From Cyclobacteriaceae bacterium (GTDB lineage: Bacteria > Bacteroidota > Bacteroidia > Cytophagales > Cyclobacteriaceae): DNA of 5,473 nucleotides. Shown piece after piece: positions 4,428 to 5,473 of this stretch. The notes under the pieces are model-generated. The model did not search any database, was not told where the DNA came from, and saw only the letters and a list, made by a program, of their open reading frames with translations. Numbering within the stretch: position 1 is the stretch's first letter; each line of letters opens with the position of its first letter. The stretch covers positions 1-5,473 of the forward strand of contig JALWRJ010000278.1 of assembly GCA_026994125.1 (NCBI GenBank). Direction: 5' to 3'. The position numbers were made by a program, and so were the translations under genes.

Positions 4428-5462
4428 CTAGCTCTCTTCTTTAAAGTATAGGGTGTAGGTATGCATGCCCAGTTGCTCATCGTAGCCGCGCACAATGTTT
4501 TGGCGATTGCCATGCACATAAATATGAAAATTTTTATCTAATTTAATGACCGACTTAATATACCTTTTGCTTTGTGTGATGGCTTGTTTGGATATGCCAA
4601 ATTCATCGTAGGTTGGCAACCCTTTTTCTTCAGTAAATTCGTCTTTATATTGTTTAAACTTATTGGCCAATTCCGGTTCGGGTAACACTTGTTCGGTAAA
4701 TTCCTGAATGTTAAAAGTTTCGTTTTTTGAGAAAAAAGAAATGGCATTGTTGAGCAAATCAATTTTATCTACTTTATCGGCTTCGGGAAAAGCCTCTTCG
4801 GCAAATTCTTTACACAATCCAATATAATTTTTGGTGTGGTAATAACTGTCCTGATTAGGGGTTACGTGTAAAAAATCGTTTATCCAATAGCGTGCCTCGT
4901 TGGTTTTATTGGTGTGGTCTAATACCGCCACCCGGAATCCGGTATCTTTTTCGGTATTAAAAATAAGGCAGCCTTTATCCAGTTTGTTAATATTTATACC
5001 TTGGCGGCTTTCAACTCCAAAGCCTCCCTGGTTAGGAAAAACCTTGAGGTAGGTTTCTTTGTTTTCGGATTTAAAAATGCCCAGTACCTCTACCACCTCA
5101 TCGTTTAGAATGCACTCGTTAAAGTAGGCAATGTATAACTCACCGGGTTTTATATTGGGGTGTTTGCTGTTTTCGTATAAGTGCTTTGCAATGTTTACCG
5201 ATTGAAGAAATAGGCTGTCGGGGTCGGTAAAAACGGCTTGTGCATAGTGGAACACCTCGTTTAATTGCAAGTCAGTTTCGTGCGTAAATGTGTAAAGCTC
5301 ACCGGGCTTAAACGGTTTTAGAAAAAACGATTTTAGTAATTGGGTAACATCGGCATCTACCTTAACGGGCTGAGTGGCCAATTCCATACCTTCGTCTTCG
5401 GCCGCTATGCCTATTTTATGAATGGCCAACTCAGTTAGAGCGGCTTCTTTAAAGTTAAACAT
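4428..5462 (-). CDS. 37-kDa nucleoid-associated protein (YejK/NdpA family)
   Basis: A 344-residue soluble acidic protein, the size of the 37-kDa nucleoid-associated (NA37) family, whose E. coli member YejK binds double-stranded DNA and is reported to interact with topoisomerase IV. Supporting features are the N-terminal LAIHKIG segment (12-18), a middle region with SLFLQSVNIAKHLYE (83-97) and GELYIAYFNECIL (107-119), and a basic C-terminal part with SKQAITQSKRYIKSVIKLD (291-309). Assignment rests on overall pattern and length rather than a short catalytic motif. KPGELY occurs twice (52-57 and 105-110), each followed 13 residues later by an EV pair, hinting at an internal repeat. The ATG at 5460-5462 is the natural start. 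Only 11 bases of upstream sequence are in the window, so its promoter is not visible. It converges on the DUF4286 gene and may be co-conserved with it only by position. Confidence 0.8.
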   Translation of the reverse strand: MFNFKEAALTELAIHKIGIAAEDEGMELATQPVKVDADVTQLLKSFFLKPFKPGELYTFTHETDLQLNEVFHYAQAVFTDPDSLFLQSVNIAKHLYENSKHPNIKPGELYIAYFNECILNDEVVEVLGIFKSENKETYLKVFPNQGGFGVESRQGININKLDKGCLIFNTEKDTGFRVAVLDHTNKTNEARYWINDFLHVTPNQDSYYHTKNYIGLCKEFAEEAFPEADKVDKIDLLNNAISFFSKNETFNIQEFTEQVLPEPELANKFKQYKDEFTEEKGLPTYDEFGISKQAITQSKRYIKSVIKLDKNFHIYVHGNRQNIVRGYDEQLGMHTYTLYFKEES

Positions 5463-5473
5463 GTTTATAATAC

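Noticed and set aside
4411..4438. Terminator between the DUF4286 and nucleoid-associated protein genes (AAGAG/CTCTT arms)
   Set aside because: The stem is only five base pairs with a long loop and lacks a T-run on either strand.
1..5473. A defence island or previously undescribed multi-gene system
   Set aside because: Apart from the exchanger/SdpI pair, genes are on alternating strands or have separate promoters, and most belong to common chromosomal families. No nuclease, toxin, reverse transcriptase, repeat array or mobility gene is present.

Overview
The window looks like ordinary chromosome of a Bacteroidota bacterium, probably from the Sphingobacteriia/Cytophagia side. The reasons are: a DUF4286 protein, a family largely confined to that phylum; start codons with A/T-rich upstream sequence and no Shine-Dalgarno motif; several exact matches to the Bacteroidota -7 promoter box TAnnTTTG; and moderate-to-low GC with A/T-rich intergenic DNA. 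The phylum is a sequence-based inference; the genus cannot be named from this window. No rRNA, tRNA, CRISPR array, insertion sequence or attachment site was seen.

Layout. (1) 3-728, plus strand: C-terminal nucleotide-binding domain of an ABC exporter half-transporter whose membrane domain lies left of the window. (2) 733-1665, minus strand: OxyR-type LysR peroxide sensor, converging on the ABC gene with only 4 bases between stop codons. (3) 1666-1929: intergenic block with the oxyR -7 box, a strong hairpin terminator and two further hairpins. (4) 1930-2310, minus: a stand-alone YopX-family protein with an unusual DxDxDG acidic motif and a promoter so close that its mRNA may be leaderless. (5) 2774-3850 and 2403-2762, minus: a two-gene unit of a Na+/Ca2+ exchanger (CaCA family) followed 11 bases later by a short SdpI-family membrane protein. 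(6) 3851-4121: divergent intergenic region with a plus-strand -7 box and two short inverted repeats. (7) 4122-4421, plus: DUF4286 protein. (8) 4428-5462, minus: a 37-kDa nucleoid-associated protein (YejK/NdpA family), converging on the DUF4286 gene with a 6-base gap.

How the genes relate. The only clear operon is exchanger plus SdpI-like protein. The other genes appear to be single transcription units in housekeeping, stress-response or ion-homeostasis roles. I do not see a convincing new multi-gene system. The items most worth a second look are the hairpin cluster at 1804-1918 (a possible small RNA or elaborate 3' UTR), the YopX protein with its calcium-loop-like motif and possibly leaderless promoter, and the exchanger/SdpI pairing.
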